A stretch of 51,652 bases of DNA from Comamonadaceae bacterium (lineage in GTDB: Bacteria; Pseudomonadota; Gammaproteobacteria; Burkholderiales; Burkholderiaceae_C): the NCBI GenBank assembly GCA_947445115.1, contig CANFCG010000018.1, forward strand, positions 1 to 51,652. Direction: 5' to 3'. The translations under genes and the position numbers were made by a program. Each line of letters opens with the position of its first letter. Position 1 is the stretch's first letter. The notes under the pieces were generated by a model. That model was not told where the DNA came from and made no database searches. It saw only the letters and a list, made by a program, of their open reading frames with translations. Of the stretch, positions 1-7,726 are shown piece after piece.

Positions 1-1
1 A

Positions 2-1042
2 GATGTCGCTACTGAGCCGCCTGCATCTTTGCATCCCAACAGCCGCTGGATTGCCGCGTCGTGGGACGATTTGGCGGGCGCATTTGAGGATGACCCGCGT
101 GAGGCAGTTTCTGCTTGGCTTGCCAGCTGCACTCGTTCGCAAGCCTCATGGCGTAAGGCTTGTAGTGAACTCTCTGCTTTAAAAAATGCTGATAGCGAAG
201 TGATTCGGATTTGGATGATGGGGCGGCTTCAGCCGTATCGAATCGAGCCGCTTGTCAATAGCAACGCGGTTTCAAATGCAGGATTGCTGACGGGGTACTA
301 CGAGCCCGTCTTACCTGCGCGGCGCGCGGCTGACGATGCGTTCCGCTATCCGCTTTATCGCTTGCCCGCTGATTTAGAGCGCGGCGGCAGTGCACGCCCG
401 TGGTTCACTCGCCAAGAAATCGACACTGCAGGAAGCCAAGCACAGCAAGGCTTGCAGGGGCGTGCCATTGCTTATTTGCAAAGTCCATTGGATGTGCTCG
501 CTTTGCAAATTCAAGGATCGGGGCAATTGGATTTGGTGCAATCGGATGGCGCGCATCAGCGCATCCGACTCGCCTTTGCGGGTAGCAACAACCAGCCGTA
601 CAAAAGTGTGGGCGCGTGGCTGCGAGACACGCATGGCGTGCGTGATTTGTCGTGGCCTGGCATTAAAAATTGGGTGGCTGCTAATCCGAATCAAATTGAG
701 CGCTTGATGTGGAGTAATCCGCGTGTCGTGTTTTTTAAGGAATCGCCCGCATCCAGTGAAGATCAAGCATCGATTGGCCCCAAAGGGGCGCAGGGTTTGT
801 CTTTGACAGCCGGGCGTTCCATTGCCGTTGATCCGAAAAGTGTGCCCTACGGTACGCCTGTATGGCTTGTCTCTAGTGGTGCAAGCCTAAACCTCAAGCG
901 CCTTGTGATCGCCCAAGATACAGGCTCGGCGATTGTGGGCGCGGTCAGGGCGGATTACTATGTGGGTAGCGGTGACACGGCAGGGGAAATCGCTGGGAGG
1001 CTCAAGCAGTCTTTGCAAATGTGGGCGTTGTGGCCGAAATGA
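2..1042 (+). CDS. mltA: Membrane-bound lytic murein transglycosylase A, 5' end cut by window
   Basis: MltA cleaves the glycan strands of peptidoglycan between MurNAc and GlcNAc, leaving 1,6-anhydroMurNAc, and normally sits as a lipoprotein on the inner face of the outer membrane. The visible protein has the family marks: GYYEP near residue 90, the LALQIQGSGQL stretch, and a C-terminal 3D domain with PYGTPVWL, the QDTGSAI motif and ADYYVGSGDTAGE. The reading frame is open to the left edge of the window. A TTG at 29 could serve as a start on paper, but the lipoprotein signal peptide expected for this family is missing, so the true start lies upstream. A DsrE-like gene follows 30 nt later on the same strand. 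The family call is firm; only the N-terminus is unknown. Confidence 0.93.
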   Translation, partial: DVATEPPASLHPNSRWIAASWDDLAGAFEDDPREAVSAWLASCTRSQASWRKACSELSALKNADSEVIRIWMMGRLQPYRIEPLVNSNAVSNAGLLTGYYEPVLPARRAADDAFRYPLYRLPADLERGGSARPWFTRQEIDTAGSQAQQGLQGRAIAYLQSPLDVLALQIQGSGQLDLVQSDGAHQRIRLAFAGSNNQPYKSVGAWLRDTHGVRDLSWPGIKNWVAANPNQIERLMWSNPRVVFFKESPASSEDQASIGPKGAQGLSLTAGRSIAVDPKSVPYGTPVWLVSSGASLNLKRLVIAQDTGSAIVGAVRADYYVGSGDTAGEIAGRLKQSLQMWALWPK

Positions 1043-1072
1043 TTTTTTGACATCAAAAACAAGGAGTTCATC

Positions 1073-1516
1073 ATGAACAAACAAACACTCATCCGTTTTA
1101 TTGCCACATCGCTTGTTGGCGTCGCTCTAGCTACATCGGCACTCGCGCAGGCCAAACTGGATAAGGCTTCCCAGCTTGCTAAGGTAGTTATTCAAGTCAG
1201 TGACGCAGAACCTGCGAAATGGAATCTGGCGTTGAATAATGCCAAAAACGTGCAAGAAGAGCTAGGTGTAAAAAACGTAGAAATCGAAATCGTCGCTTAT
1301 GGCCCAGGCATTGGGATGCTTAAATTTGATGCCCCTGCTGCTTCGCGTGTCGGTGATGCGGTCAAGGCAGGAATCAAAGTGGTCGCGTGCGAAAACACGA
1401 TGCGTGCGCAAAAATTGACCAAAGCAGATATGAATGCCGAGGTCGGTTATGTGTCTGCGGGCGTGGTTGAGATCATGCAGCGCCAAGCACAGGGCTGGGC
1501 GTACATTCGTCCCTAA
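1073..1516 (+). CDS. Periplasmic DsrE-family protein
   Basis: The product is 147 residues long. It starts with a signal peptide (Lys-containing N-terminus, hydrophobic core, cleavage near SALAQA at residue 26) followed by a single DsrE/DsrF-like alpha/beta domain. VVIQVSD opens the first strand, and [16 protein letters not shown] and [10 protein letters not shown] are typical of the exported members of this family. In sulfur-trafficking DsrE proteins a cysteine carries the persulfide. Here the CENTM cysteine (about residue 105) is the obvious candidate, but the role of exported members is not established. An AAGGAG ribosome site stands just before the ATG. The stop codon overlaps the tcuB stop on the other strand. 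The family is likely; the function is not known. Confidence 0.88.
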   Translation: MNKQTLIRFIATSLVGVALATSALAQAKLDKASQLAKVVIQVSDAEPAKWNLALNNAKNVQEELGVKNVEIEIVAYGPGIGMLKFDAPAASRVGDAVKAGIKVVACENTMRAQKLTKADMNAEVGYVSAGVVEIMQRQAQGWAYIRP

Positions 1517-2682
1517 TCACTCACCGCTAGATTGTTAGGTTTCCTACGCTCAATCGCAAACTTGAGAAGCGCCGCGCTTCGATACACGCCATGCGCCATC
1601 TTGCCGTAAGGCAGAGTCAAAAACAGCGCCATCACCACGCCAAGATGCACGGCTAGTAACAGCGGCATTGAGGCGGCTTCGCGCCATGCTAGGAGCACAA
1701 GCCCCGTGCTACTGGTCAAAAATAGTAGCGCGATAAATCCCATGTCCATCGCTCTTGTAGCGTTTGATCCTTGCAAAGGCATTGCTCCGTGAGCCTTATG
1801 GCGCTTGGCTTGCAACAGGGTGAGACCTATGGTGCCGATGATGAGTCCTATACCGCCAAGCGTCCCCAAGATCACCGGCAAGCTCGTCATGGCATACGGT
1901 GCGTGCAGCCCGAGTAGGTAGTGATAGAGCGTGGCCACGCTGGTGGACGCAAAGCACAGCATGAAGCCGTAAAACGTGGCGTGATGAAAGCGTCTGCGCC
2001 ACTGTGTCGGCGCATCGTCGCCATTGGTACAGCCTACTGCGTCTGCGCTGTTGTTGTTGCCGTCTAGGTATTTGAGTGTGAGTGCATTGGTTGCAGCTTC
2101 TGCAATAGAAGCGCCCGCTGGCGACTCATTAGCTGCAACATCTCGCCAGAATTTCTTAGCGCCCATCACCATCGCAAGCACGGCAAATCCAAACACCGAG
2201 CCAAACATGACTGCTAGCAAATTGTGCGGAAAGATGGCGTAGAAGTTGGCATGTAAACCTGCGCTAAAAAAAGCACCACTCATCCAAACGGTCAGCATCA
2301 AAAATAGCGCCAACCCAAACGCCAAACTGAGCGCGACGGTGAGACCATTCTTCTTGTAAGCCATGCCCAGCGGGGCTGGCCACGCGTAATCCGCATAGGT
2401 TTGCGTGCGCAGTTCCGCCATGGTGGCTGGCACGTTGACGGCGAACTCGTGCGGCGGTGCGTATTGGCAGGCGTGCAGACAGGCGCCGCAGTTGTGGCAC
2501 AAATTGGCGAGGTAGTGCACATCGGCTTTATCAAACGACAAGCGCCGCGTCATGGCAGGAAACACCGCGCAAAAACCTTCGCAATAACGGCAAGCGTTGC
2601 AGATGGTGAGGATGCGCGAGGCCTCTAGCTCGTAGGACGTTTCGGCTCGCGCCAGCTCAATTGTTTTTAAGATGTCATTCAT
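1513..2682 (-). CDS. tcuB: Tricarballylate utilization 4Fe-4S membrane protein TcuB
   Basis: TcuB re-oxidises the FADH2 of the dehydrogenase TcuA and passes electrons to the membrane quinone pool. The 389-residue protein begins with two ferredoxin-like cysteine sets, C28-C31-C34-C38 and C62-C65-C68-C72, each suited to one 4Fe-4S cluster. About six hydrophobic membrane segments with histidines follow, consistent with a haem- or quinone-interacting membrane domain. The start codon overlaps the tcuA stop by 4 nt (ATGA), so the two are translationally coupled. The stop overlaps that of the convergent DsrE-like gene. The substrate could be tricarballylate, citrate or a related tricarboxylate, since the TcuB/CitB families overlap; the redox role is well supported. 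Confidence 0.9.
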   Translation of the reverse strand: MNDILKTIELARAETSYELEASRILTICNACRYCEGFCAVFPAMTRRLSFDKADVHYLANLCHNCGACLHACQYAPPHEFAVNVPATMAELRTQTYADYAWPAPLGMAYKKNGLTVALSLAFGLALFLMLTVWMSGAFFSAGLHANFYAIFPHNLLAVMFGSVFGFAVLAMVMGAKKFWRDVAANESPAGASIAEAATNALTLKYLDGNNNSADAVGCTNGDDAPTQWRRRFHHATFYGFMLCFASTSVATLYHYLLGLHAPYAMTSLPVILGTLGGIGLIIGTIGLTLLQAKRHKAHGAMPLQGSNATRAMDMGFIALLFLTSSTGLVLLAWREAASMPLLLAVHLGVVMALFLTLPYGKMAHGVYRSAALLKFAIERRKPNNLAVSD

Positions 2683-4085
2683 ATTGCCGCCTGCTTTCCT
2701 GCTTCGCGTCCCGCAATACGCCCAAACGCCGTGCCAATCGTCATGCCAATGCCCGCCAGATAACCTTTGCCCAGTACATTGCCTGCCATTATTTCGCCTG
2801 CCGCAAATAAATTAGCGCTTGGCTTGCCGCCAAAATGAATTCGCGCTTCATCATCCACACGCACGCCAAGGTACGTGAACGTGACGCCCGGCTTGAGTGC
2901 GAAGCCAAAGTAAGGCGGCTTGTCGAGTGGCAGCGCCCAGTGCGTTTTGGCGGGGACGAGTCCCTCTGTGACGCAATCGTCTTGCACGGTGTGGTCGAAA
3001 GTGCCCATGCCTTTTGTGACCGAGCATGCAGCGTTGTACTCGCGCACGGTTGATTCCAATTGCGTGGAATCAAGTCCCAGCTTGGTGGCGAGCTTAGCAA
3101 TCGAATTGGCTTCTTCGCCCGCAAACACGGGTGGCATGAATCTGCCAATGGGTTTGCTGTCAATCAAGCAGTACGCCGTTTGTCCGCGCTGCGCGGCGAC
3201 AAAGCGTCCCCATAGCGCGTAACGCTTGGGCCAAAAATCTTCGCCTTCGTCATAAAAGCGTACGGCAGCTGAATTGACGACGATGCCCAAACTTACGCAG
3301 TCCACGCGAGTGGCAATGCCGCCGTCGTATTGCGGCGCACGTGCATCAATAGCGACCATGTGCGCGGCGGTGCGGTCACTGACTTGATCGCAGCCCTTAT
3401 TCAGCAAGGCTTGCAATAGGACGCCTTGATTAAAGCGCGTGCCACGAATCAAAAAATTGTCTGCTGGATGCTCGCCCCATTCGTTGACGCCCCATGCTTC
3501 GCGTAGCGCCTCGCGGTTGCTCTCGAACCCGCCACTAGCGATCACGCAGGTCTTGGCTTCGATGCGTTCCTCAGAATTTTCTTTTTGGACGTAGGCGGCT
3601 TTGAAGACGCCATCCTCCATCTCAAGTCGCGTCACGGGCGAGTCATACCTGATCTGCACACCGAGGCGTTCCGCGCTGCGGTAATAGGCATTTACCAGCG
3701 CTTTTCCGCCGCCCAAAAAGAAAGCGTTGGTGCGCGATAAATGCAGCGTACCCGACAGCGAGCCTTGAAAGCGCACACCGTGCTTTTGCATCCAAGGGCG
3801 GCAACTGGAAGACTCGCGCAGTGCGATGCGAGCCAAGTGTTCGTTGGTGAGTCCGCCTGTGATTTTGAGTAGGTCTTGCCAGTACTCTTCTTCAGGGTAA
3901 GCCTCGGTGAGCACGTCTTGCGGCGCATCGTGCATACAGCGCAAGTTGCGCGTATGAACCGAGTTACCGCCACGCCACTCGCGCGGGGCAGACTCTAAAA
4001 GCAAGACGCTAGCGCCCGCTTCGCGTGCCATCAAAGCAGCGCAGAGGGCGGCGTTGCCCCCGCCAATCACTAAAACATCAATCAT
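2679..4085 (-). CDS. tcuA: FAD-dependent tricarballylate dehydrogenase TcuA
   Basis: TcuA oxidises tricarballylate to cis-aconitate in the cytoplasm. The 468-residue protein starts with an FAD-binding Rossmann motif ([11 protein letters not shown], residues 4-14) and carries the fumarate reductase/succinate dehydrogenase flavoprotein fold: a [11 protein letters not shown] stretch, the ASGGFESN motif, and near the C-terminus [12 protein letters not shown] with [16 protein letters not shown], the second FAD contact. It is followed by tcuB with a 4-nt overlap and preceded 7 nt upstream by a Bug binding protein, so the genes look like one transcript. This pairing with a 4Fe-4S TcuB separates it from 3-ketosteroid dehydrogenase-like relatives. 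The exact substrate is inferred from the pair and the nearby tricarboxylate-type binding protein. Confidence 0.9.
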   Translation of the reverse strand: MIDVLVIGGGNAALCAALMAREAGASVLLLESAPREWRGGNSVHTRNLRCMHDAPQDVLTEAYPEEEYWQDLLKITGGLTNEHLARIALRESSSCRPWMQKHGVRFQGSLSGTLHLSRTNAFFLGGGKALVNAYYRSAERLGVQIRYDSPVTRLEMEDGVFKAAYVQKENSEERIEAKTCVIASGGFESNREALREAWGVNEWGEHPADNFLIRGTRFNQGVLLQALLNKGCDQVSDRTAAHMVAIDARAPQYDGGIATRVDCVSLGIVVNSAAVRFYDEGEDFWPKRYALWGRFVAAQRGQTAYCLIDSKPIGRFMPPVFAGEEANSIAKLATKLGLDSTQLESTVREYNAACSVTKGMGTFDHTVQDDCVTEGLVPAKTHWALPLDKPPYFGFALKPGVTFTYLGVRVDDEARIHFGGKPSANLFAAGEIMAGNVLGKGYLAGIGMTIGTAFGRIAGREAGKQAAI

Positions 4086-4092
4086 GTGTGAA

Positions 4093-5100
4093 TCAATCCG
4101 CTCGAATTTTTGCCTTGGTCACGATGTCCTTCCAAATCCGCTGTTCGCTGGCAATGAACTTGCCAAACTCTTCGGGCACCATGCCACCACTGACGGCGTT
4201 GTCGCTGGCAAAGCGTTCGGTGACGGTACTGGCTTTAAGCGCTTTTAAGGACTCTTCTTGTAGGCGTTTAATGATGTCTTTGGGCGTTCCCGCGGGCACC
4301 ATGATGCCGTACCACTGGCTGGTCTCGAAGTGGTCTAAGGCCTTACCAAGCCCCAGCGCCTTCCCGCTTTCTGCCACGGTGGGCACGTCGGGTAAAGCGG
4401 GAATGCGAGCTTGCGTGCCCACTGCAATGGCGCGTAGCTTGCCGCTTTTGATATGAGCAGAGAGGGCGGGCAGCCCTGCCGAACTTGCCTGCGTGCGGCC
4501 TGCCAAGAGGTCGGTGAGCTGCGGGCCCGTACCTCGGTAGGGGATGTGTGTGATGAACATGCCTGTCATTAATTTTAAGTATTCCATCGCCAAGTGCCCC
4601 GCACTGGCGTTGCCTGCGCTACCGTAGTTGAACTTGCCCGGATTCTTTTTGACGTAGGCGACGAACTCAACCAAGTTTTTAGCAGGCAGGTCGGGGTGAA
4701 TCACAAAGACGTTCGGTACTTTGGCGAGCAAAGTGACGGGCGCGAAATCTTTGTTGACATCAAAACCAGAGTTCGGATAGATGAAAGGATTGACCGCCAG
4801 TGAGCCGACATTGCCCAAAATTAAGGTGTAACCGTCAGGCGTTGCCTTGGCGACGTCTTGCATCGCAGGCACACCGCCGCCGCCGCCTTTGTTTTCGATG
4901 TACACCGCTTGCCCGAGCTGTTTACCCAGCTCTACAGCGACGCTGCGAGCCACAATTTCGGACGAGCCGCCTGGGGCGAAAGGGACAACAAAGCGAATAG
5001 ATTTATGCGGCCATGCCGCTTGCGCCCATGCGGGAAGCATGGCGGCACTGGTTACGAGTGTGAGTGTTTGTTGTAGGGCCGCTCGGCGCGTAGTGCTCAT
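4093..5100 (-). CDS. Bug-family (tripartite tricarboxylate transporter) substrate-binding protein
   Basis: This is a periplasmic binding protein of the Bug family, which captures carboxylates for TctAB-type secondary transporters or acts as a sensor. I place the start at the ATG ending at 5100 because AAAGGA stands just upstream; the longer frame to 5139 runs into the SDR gene. The resulting protein (335 residues) opens with STTRRAALQQ and a hydrophobic stretch ending AWAQA, a signal peptide with an RR pair that could be Tat-like. The mature part shows the family pattern: VPFAPGGSSEIVAR, NKGGGGGVPAM, DGYTLILGN, FNYGSAGNASAGHLA and PYRGTGP. It lies between an SDR gene and tcuA, where Salmonella has the MFS carrier tcuC. 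No TctA or TctB membrane gene is nearby. Confidence 0.92.
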   Translation of the reverse strand: MSTTRRAALQQTLTLVTSAAMLPAWAQAAWPHKSIRFVVPFAPGGSSEIVARSVAVELGKQLGQAVYIENKGGGGGVPAMQDVAKATPDGYTLILGNVGSLAVNPFIYPNSGFDVNKDFAPVTLLAKVPNVFVIHPDLPAKNLVEFVAYVKKNPGKFNYGSAGNASAGHLAMEYLKLMTGMFITHIPYRGTGPQLTDLLAGRTQASSAGLPALSAHIKSGKLRAIAVGTQARIPALPDVPTVAESGKALGLGKALDHFETSQWYGIMVPAGTPKDIIKRLQEESLKALKASTVTERFASDNAVSGGMVPEEFGKFIASEQRIWKDIVTKAKIRAD

Positions 5101-5110
5101 GTGTTGTCCT

Positions 5111-5866
5111 TTAGAACTGGTATTTGCGCAAACCTCCATCGACAGGGATGACGGCTCCCGTAATGTAGCTGGCTCTGGGACTGGCTAAAAAAGTGACTAA
5201 GTTGGCTATATCTTCAGGCTCGCCATAGCGACCCGCTGGGATTTCGTTTTCGCATTGCCATTGGCGATATTCGGGCGTGTAGTTACGAAAAATTTGCTCA
5301 GAGTGAATACGTCCTGGCGGCACGCAGTTCACCGTGATGCCATGTCGTCCGACCATGCGCGACAAGCCTTTGGCCCACGAGTGCATGCCCGCTTTGGCGC
5401 AAAACGCACCGTTGATGTGCTCGGGCTCGCTCTTGCCCGTGATGCTGATGATGCGTCCCCATTTGTTAGCAATCATTTGGTCAATCAATGCGTCGGCCAA
5501 TTGGCGTGGGCGGTGAAAATTAAGCGTCATGGCCTCTTGCCACTGCTCTTCACTGACGTGCAAATCTTTGAAGCTGCGTGAGCCGCCTGCGTTGTTAATC
5601 AAGATGTCGACTTGGCCTAATGCTTTGAGGCTAGCCGCTGCTAAGGCGGTAGAGGCATCATCAGCATACATATCTTGCGCAATGAGTATGGGCGGTACAC
5701 CGCCTGCGGCGACAATTTCTGCGGCGACTTCCTCAAGTTTTTCTAGCCGACGTGCCGTCAGCGCTAAACGCACACCCTCGCTGGCGAGTGATAGCGCAAT
5801 CCCTCGCCCAATACCGACACTAGCACCCGTGACTAAAGCCGTCTTACCTTTGAGTTGCATGTCCAT
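5111..5866 (-). CDS. SDR-family oxidoreductase, divergent active site
   Basis: This 251-residue short-chain dehydrogenase/reductase fold protein is the first gene of the minus-strand tcu operon. The cofactor motif TGASVGIG (residues 13-20), NNAG (91-94) and the C-terminal TGAVIPVDGG are intact, and TARR after the second strand suggests NADP(H). The catalytic region is unusual: the lysine expected from YxxxK is K158 (AFCAKAG), but the position four residues before it is Ala154, and the neighbouring aromatic is Phe155. The protein therefore lacks the standard tyrosine. A strong AAGGAG ribosome site precedes the ATG at 5866. Substrate unknown; a 3-hydroxyacid or 3-oxoacyl compound is possible, as is a non-catalytic role. 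Confidence 0.88.
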   Translation of the reverse strand: MDMQLKGKTALVTGASVGIGRGIALSLASEGVRLALTARRLEKLEEVAAEIVAAGGVPPILIAQDMYADDASTALAAASLKALGQVDILINNAGGSRSFKDLHVSEEQWQEAMTLNFHRPRQLADALIDQMIANKWGRIISITGKSEPEHINGAFCAKAGMHSWAKGLSRMVGRHGITVNCVPPGRIHSEQIFRNYTPEYRQWQCENEIPAGRYGEPEDIANLVTFLASPRASYITGAVIPVDGGLRKYQF

Positions 5867-5895
5867 GAATCAGCTCCTTTGCATTGAAAGATGCC

Positions 5896-5924
5896 ATTGT
5901 TAAAAAAATCTCAATATTTGTAAA
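5896..5924 (-). promoter_or_regulatory. Putative sigma-70 promoter for the SDR-Bug-tcuAB operon
   Basis: Read on the minus strand, TTTACA (5919-5924) and AACAAT (5896-5901) are separated by exactly 17 nt. They match the -35 consensus at five of six positions and the -10 at four of six. The predicted start of transcription falls near 5889, about 22 nt ahead of the SDR ATG. The -35 box touches the inverted repeat at 5925-5951, the usual arrangement for LysR-type activation. This is inferred from sequence only. Confidence 0.6.
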
Positions 5925-5951
5925 TTGCATAATTCACATCTATTTATGCAA
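5925..5951. promoter_or_regulatory. Palindromic operator, likely LysR-type regulator site
   Basis: TTGCATAA (5925-5932) and TTATGCAA (5944-5951) form a perfect 8-bp inverted repeat around an 11-bp AT-rich spacer. The repeat lies at about -36 to -62 from the predicted start of the SDR-tcuAB transcript and ends 13 nt before the ATG of the divergent LysR gene. A bound regulator could therefore activate the operon and repress its own gene, the common LysR pattern. The spacing is not the textbook T-N11-A core, so the exact contact bases are uncertain. Confidence 0.6.
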
Positions 5952-5964
5952 AAAATAGACGCTT

Positions 5965-6855
5965 ATGAAATCCAAGTTCGATATTGCCGATTTGCAAGCC
6001 TTTAACGCGGTCGCCAATCTGGGTGCGTTTAGTGCCGCAGCGATTAGCATTCATTTGTCTCAGCCAGCGCTGAGTCGGCGTATTGATAAATTGGAAGCGG
6101 CGCTGGGTATTCAACTGTTTGATCGCACCACAAGGCGTGTCAATCTAACCGCCGTGGGGCGTGACTTTGCGCGCAAAACGCAGGGACTGTTGGATCACTT
6201 GGATGACATGTTGCTGGACGTAGCCGACATTGCAGCCACGCGCATGGGTGAGGTAAGTATTGCTTGCGTTCATTCTGCCGCGTGGCATTTTTTACCTCCT
6301 TTTCTAGCCAAGTTTTATGAGGCTTATCCGCGCATCCGCGTTCGTGTGCAAGACGGAAGTGCCAACGAAGTGCTGACCGATGTAATGAAGGGGCATGCCG
6401 ATTTGGGCATCAACTTCATGGGGGCGGAGGAAAGTGATATTGAATTTAAGACGTTACTGGACGAGCGTTTTGTCTTGGCTTGTTCGCGTCATCATCCGTT
6501 AGCTGCAAGGGAGTACGTGGCGTGGTCAGAGTTAAAAATGTATCACGTCATAGGTCTAGGGAAAAGCTCGGGCAACCGTTTGGTGCTGGACTTGGCACTG
6601 GCCAAGGTAGCGAATAGACCGACTACTTTTTATGAAGCTCAGCATGTGCAAGCTCAGCTTGGGATGGTGGAGGCGGGCATTGGTGTGGCGGCAGTGCCTG
6701 CCTCAGCACTTGCTTATCAATCAGAGGCGGCATCCTTAGTCGCTGTGCCCTTGGTGTCGCCCGTGGTTGAGCGGCGACTAGGACTAATTATGCGCAAGGG
6801 GCGATCACTCACCCCTGCGGCGCAATTATTTAAATCAATCCTTCAGTCTTCATAG
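5965..6855 (+). CDS. LysR-family transcriptional regulator of the tcu locus
   Basis: The 296-residue protein has an N-terminal winged helix-turn-helix (ADLQAFNAVANLGAFSAAA to LSQPALSRRIDKLE, residues 8-48) and a periplasmic-binding-protein-like effector domain from about residue 92. It is transcribed away from the SDR-Bug-tcuA-tcuB operon across a 98-bp gap that holds a palindrome and a promoter, so it is the likely regulator of that operon, in the place of Salmonella TcuR. The effector is probably a tricarboxylate or a catabolic product of one. The ATG at 5965 has no clear ribosome site. The last 26 nt overlap the 3' end of the GST relic on the opposite strand. Family certain; regulon inferred. 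Confidence 0.93.
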   Translation: MKSKFDIADLQAFNAVANLGAFSAAAISIHLSQPALSRRIDKLEAALGIQLFDRTTRRVNLTAVGRDFARKTQGLLDHLDDMLLDVADIAATRMGEVSIACVHSAAWHFLPPFLAKFYEAYPRIRVRVQDGSANEVLTDVMKGHADLGINFMGAEESDIEFKTLLDERFVLACSRHHPLAAREYVAWSELKMYHVIGLGKSSGNRLVLDLALAKVANRPTTFYEAQHVQAQLGMVEAGIGVAAVPASALAYQSEAASLVAVPLVSPVVERRLGLIMRKGRSLTPAAQLFKSILQSS

Positions 6856-7135
6856 CGGCTTGGACCGCAGGACGTGCTGCGACACGAGCACGGAAAGCGA
6901 CAAGGTTCGCAAGGCCGCTGATGTCAATTTTTGTAGGGATAGTCCAGTTATTGACGGTGAATAAATAGGCATCGGCGACCGTAAAGTGATTTACCATCAC
7001 GCAGTCTTTGCCTGCCAGCATTTTGCCAGCGTAGGTTAGGCGAGAGATTTTTTCAAGCACCAAGTTGGCAAAGTCTTCAACGATGGCGGGGCCTTCGGTG
7101 AGGCGTGTGCCGTCATCTAGCTCTAGCAATGGCGT
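6830..7135 (-). pseudogene. Glutathione S-transferase relic, 5' end and middle deleted
   Basis: The frame shows two separate pieces of a normal GST (about 200 residues): the end of the thioredoxin-like domain (TPLLELDDG, LTEGPAIV) and then the C-terminal helical end (MLAGKD, HFTVADAYLFTV, RVAARPAVQAAM, EGLI). Compared with E. coli GstA, roughly 60 residues between them are gone in frame, and the first 50 or so residues, with the glutathione-contacting N-terminal strand and helix, are absent. An open frame continues to 7264, but that part shows no GST likeness and crosses the atp promoter and the start of atpI. A functional transferase is very unlikely; a short expressed remnant cannot be excluded. 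Confidence 0.75.
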
Positions 7136-7170
7136 GCTTTTCAAGCCTGATAGCGCGTGGTAAAAACCGC

Positions 7171-7200
7171 TTGCATAGCACGGGTTTCTACGTATATAAT
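7171..7200 (+). promoter_or_regulatory. Predicted sigma-70 promoter of the atp operon
   Basis: TTGCAT (7171-7176) and a perfect TATAAT (7195-7200) are separated by 18 nt. Transcription should begin near 7207, leaving a leader of about 18 nt before the atpI ATG at 7225. A second weaker -10-like TATACT occurs at 7213-7218. There is no competing start site nearby and the whole atp cluster follows on this strand. Confidence 0.7.
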
Positions 7201-7224
7201 GAGCGGCTTTGCTATACTTTACGT

Positions 7225-7698
7225 ATGTTTGATGACTTTGATTCACGTCCTGAGATTCGAACACTAAACAAGGAAGAGGCGGCTGTGGTGAGGGCTCTTA
7301 ACCCGCCTTTGAATCCTTGGAGGGTGGTGGGTTGGCAGGTGGTGGTGGTATTGGCTTCTATGCTTTTGGCATTGGTGCTGACGAAAAAAATGGCGGTCAT
7401 GTATTCGTTGGCTTGGGGTGGTTTGTGCGTTGTGGTGCCTGCAGCGGTTTTCGCGCGGGGATTGATGAGCAAGGCTGCCTTAGTGAACGCGGGGTCTGCT
7501 ACCGCTGGATTTTTTTTGTGGGAAGTAGTAAAGATTGGTTTGACTTTGGCGATGCTATTTGCGGCGCCTCGTGTCATGCAAATAGTAGGACAAGATTTAA
7601 GCTGGCTTGCCATGTTGGTTGGGCTGGTGGTGACGATGAAAGTTTACTGGTTGGCGTTGCTATGCAAGCCAGCGGTCAGGCAAGCGACACATAATTAA
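7225..7698 (+). CDS. atpI: ATP synthase subunit I
   Basis: AtpI is a small membrane protein that assists assembly of the c-ring and possibly Mg2+ uptake; it is not part of the final enzyme. I start it at the ATG at 7225 (MFDDFDSRPE), giving 157 residues. The frame could extend to 7105, but that would put the start inside the GST relic and ahead of the promoter. After a charged N-terminus of about 40 residues there are four hydrophobic segments, as in the family. It is the first gene of the atp operon and is followed 28 nt later by atpB. No ribosome site is visible and the predicted leader is very short. Confidence 0.88.
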   Translation: MFDDFDSRPEIRTLNKEEAAVVRALNPPLNPWRVVGWQVVVVLASMLLALVLTKKMAVMYSLAWGGLCVVVPAAVFARGLMSKAALVNAGSATAGFFLWEVVKIGLTLAMLFAAPRVMQIVGQDLSWLAMLVGLVVTMKVYWLALLCKPAVRQATHN

Positions 7699-7726
7699 CG
7701 AACATTAGATTTAAAGATTCTTAAAA

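Noticed and set aside
374-766. A 130-codon minus-strand frame opposite mltA
   Set aside because: mltA is clearly coding there; the antisense frame has no recognisable domain.
777-791. A GCCCC-AAA-GGGGC hairpin inside mltA
   Set aside because: A five-pair stem in coding sequence without a T run; likely chance.
7136-7264. The upstream part of the 144-codon GST-like frame
   Set aside because: It has no GST likeness, covers the atp promoter and the atpI start, and is probably chance open frame.
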